Shown here: piece after piece, positions 42,766 through 54,700 of the stretch
Numbering within the stretch: position 1 is the first letter of the stretch
Layout of the letters: the number at the start of each line of letters is the position of its first letter
Source: Aporrectodea caliginosa
Taxonomy: Eukaryota; Annelida; Clitellata; Crassiclitellata; Lumbricidae
Direction of reading: 5' to 3'
NCBI GenBank assembly: GCA_020284085.1
Contig: JACEVL010000801.1
Coordinates: 211,001-275,000, forward strand
DNA length: 64,000 bases
Program-made: the position numbers and the translations under genes
The notes under the pieces: model-generated
What the model was told of the DNA's origin: nothing
Seen by the model: only the letters and a program-made list of their open reading frames with translations
Databases searched by the model: none

Positions 42766-44055
42766 AACTACCTTGGGGAACGTGAAACACTGCTGTTTAT
42801 CGTCTTTCCAACTTCAGTGTCATATGAATTGTCTCAACTGGGAATGGTTTTGTTATTGTTAAATTCTTGAAATGGTGTAAAACTGAGAACTGGAGTTAAC
42901 GAGTAAAACTCTGAATCAACTGGTTAACTGACTATTCTAATGTGCACACTTCTAGGTAAAATATGAACAAGAAACATCCCTTTGTGCTTTTGTTGATATT
43001 GTATGCCAGGTATTCATGAATTATGTAATTACATGTACCAATCATAAATTGTTGCACAAGGGATCAGGCTTAAATTTACCAAGTTGTAGTATGGGTGAAT
43101 ATCTACTGTACATAATTATATTGTATGTGTACCAGGTATATGTATGTAGCTGACCATTTATACCTCTGTAACAGTTAGCCTACTTGTAACCTTTATATAG
43201 TGCCCTCTAAATATGTCTCATTAAGACCAAGTTATCAGATAGCAAATTGAATATCTGTGGTAGTTACTGGCAGAGATTTTGAAGATACCAAACACCCAAC
43301 CAAGGTTTCAAGTATTTTTTGACCAGTTAACATCTGGAGTTATAGTTTAGATGCAAACCGCTGGGTTAATGTCTTCATAGCTCTTAATGCATGTGCTGCA
43401 GTTCATTGCCAAACGGCAATAACGAAACATTGAGATTATTCAATGAGGTCATCTGATTGTCTTTGTCTGGTCATACCTAAATCAAGAACTGTTCTCGGTG
43501 AACGAGCTTTTTCAGTATCTGGACCTACTTTTGGAACTCTCTTCCTGTGTCTGTACGCTGTGCTCAGTCGCTTGTGTCATTTCGTTCTCGGCTGAAAACT
43601 TACCTCTTTCAAATTGCTTATCCACCTTAGGCTGCCTCTCTGTCTCTTACGGACTCTTCTTACGGTCTCTTCTGGATGTTGACCTGATTACGGCTTGGTT
43701 TTGGTGTGCCATCGGTTGATGCCTTGTGCATTAGACACCGCGCAATAGAAGTTGCTAATTACATTACATTACATATGAGGGGAAGCAATGAATGGGTTCT
43801 GCTTTGTGTAGACTATTATGTCAGTCGGCGAGAAAGCTTTTGGCACATTGTTTTTGTCCCAGCTTCGTCTGATTTTTTAAACACGACTAAAATCGCTCGT
43901 TTCTCAGTTAACTTTCCATTTCAAGGACAACGGACAAAATCAATCACACACAAAAATGGTGAAATGGCAAAGATTTTGGTTCATCTTAAAAAGACTGCGC
44001 CACGAACCAAGGACCTATTATACACAGGACTAGAAAGCCTTTATGTAACGTCGTT
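42766..44055. other. Downstream of REXO4, includes LINE 3' end
   Basis: The first few hundred bases are presumably REXO4 3' UTR; no clear AATAAA was found. From about 43495 to 43770 lies a LINE 3' end, described separately. No gene otherwise. Confidence 0.4.
43495..43770 (+). pseudogene. CR1/L2-like LINE 3' end
   Basis: GERAFSVSGPT followed, after a frameshift, by a LRSRLKTYLF-type segment is the C-terminal end of a CR1/L2-like polymerase. The 3' UTR taggctgcctctctgtctc…ttgatgccttgtgcattagacaccg and an (ATTAC)n tail match 19600-19770. This family differs in tail from the LINE at 23859. Confidence 0.8.
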
Positions 44056-44059
44056 GCTA

Positions 44060-44250
44060 TAGTTTTTGGGCGATAATCGGGGTAAGAAAATTTCACATCT
44101 TGTTTTGACAACAAACGCATTCAATTAATTATAATTATTTTATGAAGGCAAATTGACGAATAATCGTGTTTGCAAAAGAGAAATTTGCCGGTGGATATTT
44201 AAAGCACCATATTTAATACTAGAAACAAAATTTTAAGTGGGGCGACATCT
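44060..44250 (+). repeat. Dispersed repeat, copy 2
   Basis: gtttttgggcgataatcggg through aagtggggcgacatct. Diverged relative of 26031-26225 in the same orientation. Unknown nature. Confidence 0.7.
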
Positions 44251-44514
44251 ATGTTTAAGAGTGAAACGGATGTACATTGTACACAAATTTTCACGAGCAA
44301 CCAAGATTCCTTGTATTGGCCAAGATACTAAATATAGCTCCAGAGACGAAATAATAATTATAATACTTCAAATCCTGAATGCAAGTCATACTGAACGAGA
44401 ATGTGGCGTCATCTCGCAATTGATGTAACACTCTGACATGAAATGAACGCAACTATTGCTAGTAAAGTTTATAGTGTAACGATCCTGTGATGGCGTTTTG
44501 TCCCATTTCACATT

Positions 44515-44931
44515 GGTCGTGGATACAGTCACACCCGACGTGATTCTATACACAGGACTCAAATCACGTCCGCTTCGCAATTGGCCAATGCATGTCACAT
44601 GATTGCGTGAACGTTACAGGAGCCGACCGATAAACACTCCCGAAAGCGGTGGAAGATTGTTGACTATGTTTTCTAATGACGACACAAACCCTGACCCTAA
44701 CCGACCCTCACGGCGCCTTACCTGACCCTAACCGACCCTCACGACGCCGAATCTGACCCTAAACGACCCTCACGACGCCGAACCTGACCCTAAACGACCC
44801 CAAGATGTCCGCCATTTGAAAATCCCGGCGTTAGTCAACAAGTTCACATGACATGATTTAGCCAATAGCGTGGCGGGCGTGAATGTAATAGCTTGTATTG
44901 CGCTCACGTCCGGGGCGTGAGCGTATCCACT
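44515..44931. mobile_element. MITE family D, copy 1, with CCCTAA-like minisatellite
   Basis: The left end ggtcgtggatacagtcacacccgacgtga is matched in inverse by the right end cgctcacgtccggggcgtgagcgtatccac. Inside, at about 44688-44805, a ~31-bp unit (cctgaccctaaccgaccctcacgacgccgaa) is repeated about four times. Copies 2 and 3 start at 45687 and 46693. Confidence 0.7.
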
Positions 44932-44967
44932 CACGGCCTTCTAAATATCTATATTTAGAAGGCCGTG
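44932..44967. repeat. Perfect 16-bp inverted repeat
   Basis: cacggccttctaaata, a 4-base loop tcta, then tatttagaaggccgtg. It lies exactly at the right edge of MITE D copy 1 and could be a junction palindrome from transposition or a cruciform. Confidence 0.9.
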
Positions 44968-45686
44968 ATCCACTACGATTAAAATATGGCGCCAACTCAG
45001 TGCGTCGCTATAAATAACGTCATCGGTAAACGTAAACTCTTCCCTTCATATGTAGTCAGCGTTTCCCAATAATTATAATGTGTACAAGAAGAAAATGATT
45101 CGTTTTCAAATTGTTTTGAATACTTCATTAAAGTGAGATTAATTATCACGTTTAGACGAGTTTCTAGAATCGGTTCTATCCACCGATTTTACTAGTATTC
45201 ACGACAGAGTTTCGACGAAGGAGGTATTCACTGTTTCGATGCATTTTAAGAGATTGTAGTCTATTTCAAATGACACTACTCAACCTCAATGTATTTATGC
45301 AGATCGAAGTAAAATTTCCCATGTTATTTTCAATCTTGCGTCAGATCGGCGATCTGTATATAAAGACGTCTGCAGGTCTTGGGATAGAAGACTGCTTTAG
45401 AAATATAATAGACGTACTTGCATGGTTTGCTTTGTTGACCCTGCGATCCACCATTTAAGAGAATTCGAAACTCGACAGACGTCTGACCGTTTTCTGGGGG
45501 TCTGCCTACTCTAAAAAAGGCTACGAACTCGTCTGGTTCGAGTCAGAAGTGGGCGTGGTTTAAATTTGTTTATATTTTACATGAACCGCAATCTGAACCC
45601 AAAGTCGTAAGTCTCAAATCTCATAAGGCATTTGACGATGCCTATAACAATGGCTAGACAAAAGGTTGATAAGGGCATTTTCTATA

Positions 45687-46250
45687 GGTTGTGGATACAG
45701 TCACGCCCTACATGAGCCTATAAACAGTACTCGAATAACGCCCACTACGCAATTGGTCGATGAGCACTGACGGGCATGATTTATTTTGTCGAGGGTGTGC
45801 TAACGTCCAGCGGGATATTGACGCATGCAAAAATCACTTGTGTGGCAGAAAGTATTTCTAGTGATAACACTAGCCCTAACCCTGACCCTAACGCACCCTC
45901 ACGACGCCTCATCTGACCCAGTAGTGTAGTCCTAAAAATGAAGTGGGGGAACGCCTGCATATTGAAGTAAGCAAAAAGTGCAATCTTGCAAGACTTTTGC
46001 ATAGTGTGAGAAAAAAGTGGGGAACGGCGTTCCCCCACGTTAAAATATGGCGCCAACTCAGTGCGTCGCCACTACACCACTGATCTGACCCTAACTGACC
46101 CTCAAGACACCTTAAAACTTAAAAGTTGCGATAACGTCACCTACTTCAATATCAGTCATTTCAAAATCCAGACAGAAGTTAGCATGACTTGCTTTAGCCA
46201 TTATCATGACGGGCGTGAATGTAGTGCTTGGGGCATTAATGGATCCACTT
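45687..46250. mobile_element. MITE family D, copy 2 (carries a nested hAT MITE)
   Basis: Starts ggttgtggatacagtcacgccc and ends near ggggcattaatggatccact, the decayed right TIR. It contains the gaccctaacgcaccctcacgacgcc minisatellite unit, split by the hAT-like MITE at 45919-46082. Confidence 0.65.
45919..46082. mobile_element. hAT-like MITE with 8-bp TSD nested in MITE D
   Basis: 164-bp element with ends cagtagtgtag and ctacaccactg, flanked by the perfect duplication atctgacc at 45911-45918 and 46083-46090. The target is the MITE D minisatellite. Near its right end it contains ttaaaatatggcgccaactc and the following 10 bases, a 30-bp string also present at 44979-45008. Confidence 0.92.
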
Positions 46251-46692
46251 CATTTTAAATAGTCGCAAATGCTGTGTCCTATGTTGCCTACTTGCCAAGG
46301 TCAGATGACCTGGATACCTATGCTCGAACCAGACTTGTCAATCCAGAAAGAATGCTTTTACATTTCATAATGCTTGCTGTAGTAAATTACAAGAGTTCAG
46401 TAGTTCCAGTCAGTTTGAAGTCCATAACAGAGTCTGTCTTTCCCACAATGCATGAATTCAAGACTGTTTGTGTTTCTGGTGGTGTCAGCTGGGTATTACA
46501 CCTTGTTGCTTGCAGAAGTATTTTATCATTTATGGCTGGCTATAGCTCATGTGCTTAAAGATATTGGGCATTACCACGATATTAAAACTTTGAGCCATAA
46601 GCAATGAAGTACCTTTGATCTTCTACTGGCCAGGAGTTTGGCATTCGTACACCGATGGATAAACAAAGTGATGAAAAAGGCATTTCTAAATA

Positions 46693-46800
46693 GGTCGTGG
46701 ATACAGTCACGCCCGACGTGAGCCTATACATGGTACTCGAATAAAGAGCCCGCCACACAATTGGTCAATGCCGACTGCCCAAGTTACGTGTTTGCCATGG
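46693..46800. mobile_element. MITE family D, copy 3 (left end)
   Basis: ggtcgtggatacagtcacgcccgacgtgagcctatacatgg matches copies 1 and 2 through cacaattggtcaatgc. No right end recognised, so it is probably truncated. Confidence 0.65.
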
Positions 46801-49204
46801 TGCAACATTACTAACTGCCGGATTTCTTGTTTCTAACTATGACAGTATTATTGAATTTATGACCAGCCTAACCTGAAGAACCCGAAAACGTTGCAAGGTT
46901 CAATGTCAGCCAGGTCTCCATCCTGACAGAAGTTAGCAAGTAAACGTATAGCTGCGTTTACCTTACCATGCTTGGCACAACTGTGAAGTTTCATATTCAA
47001 ATATGGTAGTACGCTGTATAAAGATTGGTCACACTCAAAATATAAGACTAGGATTGCGCAAATTTTAAAGATATAGTGCCTTTTCCAAGGAGTTCTGGTT
47101 ATCATATAACTTCTTACTCCAGTAGGATGAATATAACTCCCCACAAAACTTCCGAGCTTCACGTTCAGATATGTTAGGGTTAGTATTAGGATTGATCACG
47201 AGTCTAACACAGTTCACTGCAAGTCTGTCGGGAGCAAGAAACTTTAAGAAACACCTCAGAACTCACTATTTCTCGTGGGCTTTCAATAATTTGCATTTCT
47301 ATCAGCTCTTCACCTGGCTACTGACTAGCCGCACCTCCGTTTCATATTTATGCGTGACCGTGCTCACGTTAAGAATGTTTGTAATAATAATAAAAAGGCT
47401 TTAAGGTTTATTTTTGTCAGTGCAATAGTGTATAATTATGTTAATAATCTCGAGCAGTTTGCAGAATGTGTTAACTGCATAACGTTGGACTTTATTCTTT
47501 GATGAGTTTGCAATTCCTGTTTTTTCTACTGAAAATGCATCTTGCTGTAAACAGTGGAAAAATTTGTTTTGATTGTTTGATTCAGATTTTCATTTGTCTC
47601 TGTTTTCAGTTATGTTTTTGAGTGCATGCTAAATGTTTCCATGTTTCAGTGAACATTGGCCATTTATAGTCTGTGTTTAAACTACTTATTTAAGGCCCCA
47701 CCAGAATTATTCAGGCGAGTCTTTTGGTCCTTACCCCAGAAGTATTCAGGGTCTGAGCAGCCCCATGGTTTGTAGATCCCAGCCCCAAAATGGGAGGCCT
47801 TTTTGGAGTCTATAGGTAAGCAACTGTTTAAATGCATGCATGTATTTTATTTACTTCAGCGATTAGTTTAAGATTATGTGCATGAGTCTTTCCAGATGTA
47901 TTTTAACTTAATTTCAGTCTTTAAAATTGATTTCAGTTTTTGTTTTTTCGTCTGTAGTCGTTGAAGTCTGTTTCAGTGTTACTTCCTTCCTTTGTCCAAG
48001 TTTGAAACGAACGTCAGCATGAATGAGGTGGTAATGTTTTATTTATTAATATCTTATTATTAGTTTTCTAATATCTGTTGCCTCTCATTGAAGCGTTGTA
48101 TCTTCAATTTTCTTTGATCTTTCTCTTTGTGTAATCATTAGAATGATCTGATCATTTTGTCTTTCTGTATCATTGTATCATCTGGATCATCATTTCATCA
48201 TCTTGACTATGTAGGGGTTACTGACCTGCCAAAAACTGCTGCATGAAAATGCAGTGGTCCACATTTATGATGGATTTCAAGACTTGACTCATTATAAAAT
48301 TACCTACCATCATGATGTTGTAGCACGCCTGAAACGCTACATGATAAGAAGAAAATTTTAAAATTCTGTTGGCATATCAGGGTTTGAAAACTGTCCTGCA
48401 TGTTGTGTCTTGAAATCATAATTGGTGTAGAAAATGTGCTATACAAATTTCGTAAAAGTAGTGCTGTGTAGCTTGTTTGTTACATCTGCATGACCTTAAT
48501 GTCTGGTCAGAAACCCAGTTGAATCATGGGCATGGTCCACTGCTCCTGCTTCCGTTTAAGAGCTGCTGTATGTATGTGTGTGTGTGTGTATTTCCTTTTT
48601 AACGATTTAGCTGTTGGTAACAAAGAGATATGAGGTGTCTGTCATTTCAGGAGCTGTCTGGGACATCTGGAAGTACTGGCAGCTTACAGTAGCCGTACCA
48701 GAGAATGTTCACACCGATGGCCGGATCAGCAGGACACGGGGATGGAGTTCACGTCATTCCTTACTACAAATGGCTCCTTTTCCGATAAGAACTAATAAGG
48801 ATATGCCTGATATTTAGCCTCTGAAATTTTTTAGCTGTAGCATGTCTAAGGGCAGGATTTGTCAATCGAGTGAGGCTTGTTTGCAATAGAGGAAACTTGC
48901 CCTTCAAAGAATGCTTTCTAGACCCGGTGTAATCTGTTTGACAATACATTGTCAGTGTAGTGTTTGATTGATAACCTAAAAAGTGACATACATAGTAAAG
49001 CGTGTGGTATGGGGTGGGAGTAGTTGAAGAAGTCAGACTGCAGTTGGTAAGCAATTCAAATGGATAAGAAATACAACACTAACCAGTTTCCTGTAACACT
49101 TTCCGTAGGCTTGCCTCATCTGGGTTTCCTGTGACTGCTCCAGTCGTTAAAGTTTTCTAGCACTGCAAGGCATCTTAGAAGGAACTATAGGCTATGTGTC
49201 AGCT

Positions 49205-49262
49205 TCATGCAGCAGCAACAACAGCCAGCTCACATTGTACAAATGGCTCTAACAATGATGTA
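49205..49262 (+). CDS. Possible Gln-rich upstream SIN3 exon
   Basis: ATG CAG CAG CAA CAA CAG opens a frame that stays open to a good donor (AT|GTAAGTTC). SIN3 N-termini and the next recognised exon are also Gln-rich, which is the only reason for linking them. The exon ends in phase 2, while the exon at 51755 starts in phase 0, so they cannot be directly joined. Confidence 0.3.
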
Positions 49263-51094
49263 AGTTCTAAAATATCATCATTATTCAATGTTTGCATTTT
49301 TGTCTGTTATAGATGTTCTTCACCAAAACGGTAGAAAGTACAAGAACAAAATATTAAGTAGATCCTTTATACAAAACCAACATACAAGAGATGATTTTTT
49401 CTGTACAATCTAACGCAGATATATCATTAAAATACTCAGTACAACAGCATACAATTCAACAATTGTAGCTACCGAGATAGAGTTTGCCTTGGGTAGTATT
49501 CTATTGTGGGTTCTGGGACGTCCAGACTACAAGTGACCAAAAAAGTTTTTTTTGGGAGGCAGTCATTGATTTCAACATCATTGCAGGGTTGCTGATTAGT
49601 GGTAGTAAGAGGTCCAGAAATCTGCTAAAAAATAAACAGTTATGAAATCTTTGGTTGAATTCCGGAATGAAAACGATTCCGGACCAGTCGCCTGTATAGT
49701 TGCCTGAAGACAGTTGAATATTCAGAATGCAGGGGCCGCTGTCGAGCATTCCGCGACACTGAACTACCATTTGTCAACTATTCAACAGAACTGGCCCTTT
49801 AACCTGCAAAAAGTTACGCGGAGGGCATACATTGCCTTTAGCCTTAATGACAATGTTGTTAACATGCGTGTCAAGAAGTTGAATCTGACAAAGTGACACC
49901 TAGGATCTTCATGTCTTTACCCTGTGCGAGGCCCGGTGTGGCTTTTGGAAGATCAACACCCAACCCTTGAGACAGGTATCGGTTGTCGGGAACCGTTGTT
50001 TGGTAACTATGGTCGGTGTTCGTTTCAGTTTCAACTTCTGTTGTCTAGTAAATTCAGTGCAGAGGGTGCAGACTAGATGTGATTACAGTGCTCAGCCTGT
50101 AACATGGCGAGTATGGGTTCGTGCCTACTAAATAAATAGTTACTATTATATGTGACCTGCTCTGGCAAAAAGGCGGAAGTGGCAAATGATAAAAGCGAAG
50201 AAATTAGCTAAAACACCAATCATTTGTAAATTTTTCTGATTGTGGTTTTTTGGCATAAATCAATAAATAAGATCTTATATTATCTGAAAAGAATATTGAT
50301 TTAATAATATTTAACCTATTTCGTAGCAAATTAATGAAGTTTGCGTGATTAGTAAATATTATCCGGCAATTTAATCTCGTTTTTAGGTCAAGTTTCAAGA
50401 GTATTTTATGGCCTTCATTCTGTTAGTTCATCCAAGTGTAATACGTCATTGGAAAGTTTATGAATGCGGCTTGCTAAAAATATCCTGATTTAGATGGTTT
50501 GCCGCAGTGATGTCCATATATTTAAAGTTTAAAACACTTAAACTTTGCGATTTACTTAGGGTATTAAACCCCATCGTTAGCAACGGAGTCACGTGACTGA
50601 ACCTGGCCTTCCTATAGGCTGCATTTTCAAGGTCGCGCATATTCAATCACTGTTTACGCGGAGATAAATAAATAACGCGTGCATAGAAAAACGATTTTGA
50701 TCTTAACTTTCTTGAGATTCTTAATAATGTATTTATTTCAATTTAAGAATGAGTAAAACTGAGAAGGGGCGTCGAATTGCGCGTTTAGTAAACGATGCGT
50801 CAGCGTGTGGACTTAAAAATTAAAATCTAGCAGAGCTAATAGACGATTATTTTAACGCCGCCGACGATAAGACAAGAAACTTTGCAGGTGTTTTTCTCGA
50901 AATTGTACTTCGGAGTAGGAAAACATTGTAAAATTCATATCTCTGGAACCCGTGAAGATAGAATAATAATTTTTTCAACATTTTAAACAGAAATTATCAT
51001 TTATCATTTTTATCGTAAAATATGAAAAACTATATTTTTGGCCAACAGCCTCCTTTTGCCAGAGCAGGTCACATATTGTACTGTATTGACTGAA

Positions 51095-51382
51095 GAGAAG
51101 AAGAGGAAGAGCAGTCCCTTAGGCTAGCCCTGAAGCAGCCATAGGTATTAAGTGCTAGCGACTTCATTTTCTTAGCCTCGTCATATGAGGGCGGGTGGCC
51201 AGTCCTCTCCTTCACCATCTCGTCTTCTCACCGACAGTGTACGTCTGTACGGTCAGTGTACTCATTATAGCTGAGTTGGCTAGGGTGGCGGGTGAAACAG
51301 AAATCTCAAGCCAAATTTTTGCAACTCCAACCTCTCTATTGACATTCCAGCATGCTAACCACTACACTGTCGAGCACCCCTG
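51095..51382 (-). mobile_element. tRNA-derived SINE (family B), minus strand
   Basis: On the minus strand: gtgtagtggttagcatgctgg (A box), then the B-box region, then the shared body to gaggactggccacccgccctc and gaagtcgctagcactt. One of four or five copies around SIN3, all in the same orientation except a fragment at 53112. Confidence 0.87.
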
Positions 51383-51754
51383 ACCAAAAAGAATGGCATT
51401 GAAACTACAACTGATACATCGGCCAGTTTCTGAATGCAGCTGCTGCCTGTGCTTTTGAATAATCTAACTCGAGGTGAACTTGTTCCTTTTGCAAGCACTT
51501 GGAGTCTTTGACGATGCAACATTGTGTCTTTTTGGTGCCATCAGACTGGTTAACCTTTATCTGTATATGCATTCCTGTGTTAGACAAGCAGGCCAACTAG
51601 CTTTAGTAATTGCATATTATCGCACAGATTATAGATGATGATTTTGTACATACAGGCTTCTTAGATTATCTTTATTGAACTGCATAGAAATGATGTTGTG
51701 CATGGAGTTTAGATGTTAAACTTACAATTTAAACAGTTGTCGTTGGTCGTACAG

Positions 51755-54700
51755 ACCCCAATGCAACAGCAACAACTGCAGCAGCAACAGCAGAACAATG
51801 CGCAGTTCCAGCGCCTGAAGGTGGAAGATGCTCTTAGCTACCTGGACAAGGTGAAGGCCCAGTTCGGTGGCCAGCCACAAGTCTATAATGACTTTCTTGA
51901 CATCATGAAGGAATTCAAGTCTCAGGCGTAAGCTATCTTCTTCCCTTTAGTTTTGCAGTCCAAAGCTATGCTACTAACTACAGTATTATAATTTTTATTA
52001 TTATTTATTATTATGATTATTTTATTTTTCCCTTGCCCAAGGTAATGTCCCGAGGTACCTCGGGGCTTGGAGAAAAGCCATTGGTATGAAGTGTTAGCGA
52101 CTTGATTTCTTTGCCTCGGCATATGAAGGCGTGTGGCCAGTCCTCTACCTCACTGTCTCATCTTCTGCCAACAGTGTATGTATGATCAGTGTGCTCATTG
52201 TAGCCAAGTTGGCTAGGGGCACAGATGGAGAAGAAATCTGAAACCAAATTTCTGCTCTGTTGGGGATTTGAACCCCGACCTCTCATTTGACAGTCCATCA
52301 TGCTAACCACTTCACTATCAAGCACCCCAGTAATGGGAGTTCGTTATGAGTAGATGCATACCGCATTGTATTTGATGACTGTAGATAAAGTTATACGTAA
52401 ATAGATTTAAATTGTTTTAGGAATCTGTTGATGTAGTATATTGCAGATTTCTATCGCAAGAATAATTATGGTCTAACTCAGACACGTCTATAGCGCAAGG
52501 TGAACCTGCATGAGGATTACAGATAGCACATTAACACTTTAACGTTGAGCTGCAGTGGTTTCCCAGTCACTGTTAATGCACTCTCATCGTTAATGGGTTA
52601 AATACACCATTGAGAGACGTTCTGCTAACTCCACCAAATTGACTTAATTCTCCACTAACTAGCTCGGCACAATAACTTATCTGGGTTACTTTTTACCAGT
52701 TGCATCCTCGACAACTAGATTCACTGAATTAAACAAATGTTGATTGATCGATTGATTGACCAATGAACCCTCAATTGAGAGTTACTAAAAAATTTAGAAA
52801 AGATTTTTCTGTTTTTCAGCATTGACACGCCAGTTGTGATCAGCCGTGTGTCGAACCTGTTTGCTGGCCAGAAGGAACTGATCGTCGGCTTCAACACTTT
52901 CCTGCCTCCTGGCTTCAAGATCATCGAAGAGGGCGGTGGTCAGACGCTTGGCTTATGCCAACCGGGTCAACAGGTCGTGCCCATAAGCAGTCTTGCAACA
53001 CACATGAACAATCCGCCATTTCGTAGCCAACAAGTGAGTCGACTGTTCAGAGTTTTATATTCAATGACTTATTATTCTTCTGTGGGTTTAAGTGTTAGTT
53101 ATGTATTTCTGCTGTCGATGGAGAGGTTGGGGTTCAAATCCCTCCCAGGACAGAAATTTGGTTCAAGATTTCTACTTCACCTGCACACCTCTAGCTAACT
53201 CATTTATGTTGAGTACGCTGATGGTAAATTACGTAATTGAAATTACTTGAAATTACATAATTTGTGATTCAATTACATTTCCCATGTATTTTGTAATTTA
53301 GTATTATGTTTCATGTTCCAAAGTAATTTGTAATTTGATTATGTACATTTTTTCCAGTAATTTGCCCATCCCTGCTTAATAGAGATGTCATGTTACGTTA
53401 CTTGTAATTAGGAGCAGCCTCCTGTTCGACCAGCTCCACCACCTGTTGTACCAGTCTCTCAGCATCAGAGTCATCTCGGTTCTCAGTTGCAGCCTCCTCC
53501 AGGTCAACCGGTCGAGTTCAACCATGCCATCAATTATGTGAACAAGATTAAAGTAAGTTCCTCTAGGTTCCAGGAAGCTCTTGAAAGTTCCAGGAGATTC
53601 CATTAAGATTCCAGGAAACCCTCAATTTTCGGGAAACTTCATGGAGGTTCCTGGAAAGGTCTGAAGTTCTTGGAACCTTGAGGTTCCTGGAAGCTTCTGA
53701 AGGCTCTTAGAAACTCCTGAAAGTTCCAGGAAGTTTTCTGGTGTTTTGTGAGATTTTGGAGGTTTGTTGAAGCTCCTGAAGGTTCTGGAAAGTTCATGAA
53801 GCTTCCTGGAATCTTGGGTCATGGGAAGTGCGTTGAACTTTGTGGGAGTTAGTTTAGTCAAGATGTCTGTTGACCACATGATGTTTTGTGGAATTGCTGT
53901 ATGGTACTGATGTTTCAGGTACAAATAGTTTAAGTTCATCTCGTCATGTGCAGATATAGAATAATTCACTGCCAACTAATTCGGATGAAGTGCCACATCA
54001 AAGTAGTGGTTGAATTATGATGAATTTGTAAACAATCAGTTTCTGGGAAGACTGACAATTGTTATGACTGTGTATGAATGTATTTTGGGAGACAAAGTGA
54101 AGACAGGGAGAGATTTAGTTCAGTTAATTCAGTTTAGTATTATAGAGTATAAAAAACAGCAACGAAGAAACAATGGAAGAAGTTCAAAAAGTTCCACATT
54201 AGAAGAAGAAGAAGAGCAGGCCTTTAAGCTAGCCCTGGTTGGGATTTGTACCTAACCTCTCCTTTGATTGTCCTACATGCTAACCACTACACCATCAAGC
54301 ACCCCACACATTACATCCTATTATATTGCATGGCTTATCCTTTTGGAAATCAAAGATGAATTTTTATTGTTAATAAATAGGATTTAGCTTAATGCGATTG
54401 TTTAAAGTTTTCTGCAAGGAATCATTCTGATTTGATGTACTTGAAGAGTTAACTTTGATTTTGGTAGATGTATTACAATGGCCGACCAGAAGTATACAAA
54501 GCTTTTCTCGACATCCTACATAACTACCAAAGAGAACAGAAAAACATAAAAGACGTAAGACATTCTTATGTATCTGCAACATATTTTCAACATTTATGCA
54601 TGTATGTAATTTATATAAATTTACAATGCATGGACCTATTAATACAGAAATTTGTCATTGCAAATATATTCAAATAGATATTAAAATAACGACTATATGA

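Larger units (their letters stand above)
46801..51754. other. Region upstream of the recognised SIN3 exons
   Basis: The 5' exons of SIN3 should lie here, since the first recognised exon starts in the middle of the protein's N-terminal region. A candidate is at about 49205-49262: a Gln-rich frame (MQQQQQPAHIV) ends at donor ATGAT|GTAAGT, but its phase does not match the exon at 51755, so an exon is missing between them. A second candidate after acceptor TTTCAG at 48650 is weaker. The rest is AT-rich with a family B SINE at 51095-51382. Confidence 0.4.

Noticed and set aside
46857..47162. 101-codon minus-strand frame with ankyrin-like words
   Set aside because: The similarity (AKHGKVNAAIRLL) is too short, there are no splice signals tied to it, and it lies in repeat-rich DNA. 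No family support.
48614..48817. Frame after acceptor TTTCAG at 48650 as a SIN3 exon
   Set aside because: None of the three frames shows SIN3-like sequence, no clear donor follows, and phases cannot be tied to the recognised exons.
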